In this document: piece after piece, positions 23,838-24,540 of the stretch | How the letters are laid out: each line of letters starts with the position of its first letter | Numbering within the stretch: position 1 is the first letter of the stretch | DNA from: PNKC01 sp039917655 | GTDB lineage: Bacteria; Chloroflexota; Dehalococcoidia; Tepidiformales; Tepidiformaceae | Assembly (NCBI GenBank): GCA_039917655.1 | Contig: JBDSJC010000156.1 | Span: 1 to 24,540 of the forward strand | Direction: 5' to 3' | Length of the DNA: 24,540 bases | The notes under the pieces: generated by a model | What the model was told of the DNA's origin: nothing | Databases searched by the model: none | Seen by the model: the letters and a program-made list of their open reading frames with translations, nothing else | Position numbers and translations under genes: made by a program

Positions 23838-24320
23838 GTGCCGCAGATTGGACGATTCGAATTGAGCAGCAGCGCCCGCGGCAAGATCGTGCGCCGGAAC
23901 AACGCCCCAATCCGCCCGCGCAAGCCGGCCACGAGCGTCCCGGACGTTATCTTCACGCTGGCGTTCGCGGGCTGGACGATGGCTCTCGTCTTTGCGGTCG
24001 CTTCATTCGGAAACGATGCCGTCACCGAAGGGGACGCCGGTAAGATCCTCGCGCGGCTGTTCGCGGGGGCGCTTGCCCTCACCTCAGCCTTCGGTTTCGC
24101 GTTGGGGCTGCTTCTGCTGCGGGACGAACGTCGCGAACGAGACCACTACGTGGTGCCGGCCATCCTCGGCGCGATCATCGGGCTGCTGGAGGCACTGCTC
24201 TTTCTCTGGCCCGCGGCGGCGTTCCTGTTCGCACCGTTCCTGCTCCTGATCTTCGCCTTCCGCGGAGTACGCCGCCGCATCTCGAACGCGTTCAGCACCC
24301 GCCGCGGCGCGGCAAGGTAG
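23838..24320 (+). CDS. Four-helix membrane protein, unknown function
   Basis: 160 residues. After a basic N-terminal tail of about 35 residues (including KIVRRNNAPIRPRKP), four hydrophobic segments follow at about 36-57, 75-95, 105-123 and 125-142. It ends in a basic tail (RGVRRRISNAFSTRRG). I do not recognise the family. GTG 23838 lies 2 bases after the GNAT stop; its AGGAG is too close to be ideal, and TTG 23862 is an alternative. Between the GNAT gene and carB, it is almost certainly transcribed with the pyr operon. Confidence 0.7.
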   Translation: MPQIGRFELSSSARGKIVRRNNAPIRPRKPATSVPDVIFTLAFAGWTMALVFAVASFGNDAVTEGDAGKILARLFAGALALTSAFGFALGLLLLRDERRERDHYVVPAILGAIIGLLEALLFLWPAAAFLFAPFLLLIFAFRGVRRRISNAFSTRRGAAR

Positions 24321-24401
24321 ACCGATGACGACGAACCAACGGCCGCTAGCCGCGCCCCGCGCGAGCAGCATCTCTCCACACGAACCTCACGGGAGCATCA
24401 G

Positions 24402-24540
24402 TTGAAGCCAGCAAGCGTCCTGATCATTGGGTCTGGCCCGATCGTCATCGGCCAGGCGGCCGAATTCGACTACGCCGGAACTCAGGCCTGCAAGGCGATG
24501 CGCGAAGAGGGCGTGCGGAGCATCCTCGTGAACTCCAACC
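24402..24540 (+). CDS. carB: Carbamoyl-phosphate synthase large subunit, N-terminal part (cut by window end)
   Basis: The reading begins at TTG 24402, with GGGAG seven bases upstream: KPASVLIIGSGPIVIGQAAE, then FDYAGTQACKAMREEGV. This is the N-terminus of the CarB carboxyphosphate domain, whose full length is about 1,070 residues. It makes carbamoyl phosphate from bicarbonate, ATP and ammonia supplied by CarA. Only 46 residues are in view. The TTG overlaps the stop of a 26-codon frame starting at ATG 24325 (TTGA). Confidence 0.95.
   Translation, partial: MKPASVLIIGSGPIVIGQAAEFDYAGTQACKAMREEGVRSILVNSN

Noticed and set aside
1..24540. CRISPR arrays, insertion sequences, prophage or toxin-antitoxin modules
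   Set aside because: No regularly spaced repeats, transposase, integrase or phage structural motifs were seen on either strand.

Overview
The window is 24.5 kb of high-GC bacterial chromosome with densely packed genes, frequent GTG/TTG starts and many 4- or 8-base gene overlaps. No database could be searched. The gene repertoire (acyl-CoA carboxylase cluster, DinB/maleylpyruvate-isomerase-like proteins, a Gly/Ser/Ala-rich LivK-type lipoprotein, a PyrR-led pyr operon) suggests a Chloroflexota (Dehalococcoidia-like) or actinobacterial-type genome. This placement is inference. I see no insertion sequence, prophage or CRISPR array, and most of the window is ordinary housekeeping and transport.

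Layout. (1) 1-4108: tail of an acyl-CoA carboxylase beta subunit, the biotin-carrying alpha subunit, a TIGR03084-type metal-binding protein, a LiuC/AtuE-like enoyl-CoA hydratase and a severely truncated AtuA gene. These are translationally coupled, as expected for leucine/isovalerate (Liu) or acyclic terpene (Atu) acyl-CoA degradation. (2) 4113-7052: a large class A penicillin-binding protein with a Pro/Ser/Thr-rich tail. (3) 7439-9662: a small membrane protein, a DUF2171 protein with a clear terminator, an MBL-fold hydrolase and a DinB-like protein. (4) 9663-10744: largely non-coding, with a start-less membrane-anchor remnant, tRNA-Asn(GTT) and tandem hairpins. (5) 10745-15607: a complete branched-chain amino-acid-type ABC transporter (livK-H-M-G-F), preceded by a recognisable promoter. 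(6) 15609-16163: decayed coding sequence with remnants of two related beta-sandwich domains. (7) 16335-18192: a palindrome, a good promoter, an orphan 101-aa protein, a strong terminator and an ABC1/UbiB-family kinase-like protein. (8) 18189-19228, minus strand: a TetR regulator and a J-like membrane protein that lacks HPD. (9) 19356-24540: the pyrimidine operon pyrR-pyrB-pyrC-carA-[GNAT]-[4-TM protein]-carB, where carB is cut by the window end.

The most interesting signal is the pyrR leader. It carries a 13/14 match to the PyrR-binding RNA consensus inside a hairpin, followed by a second hairpin that sequesters the pyrR ribosome-binding site and ends in five T. A GGGAGG segment occurs in both hairpins, so the two could be mutually exclusive. 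Other items worth a second look are the carA/carB split by an acetyltransferase and a membrane protein, the AtuA truncation, the frameshifted domain remnants after livF, a perfect 16-bp palindrome just upstream of a strong promoter, and departures from family motifs in the UbiB-like (KTCQ for KxGQ) and J-like (no HPD) proteins.
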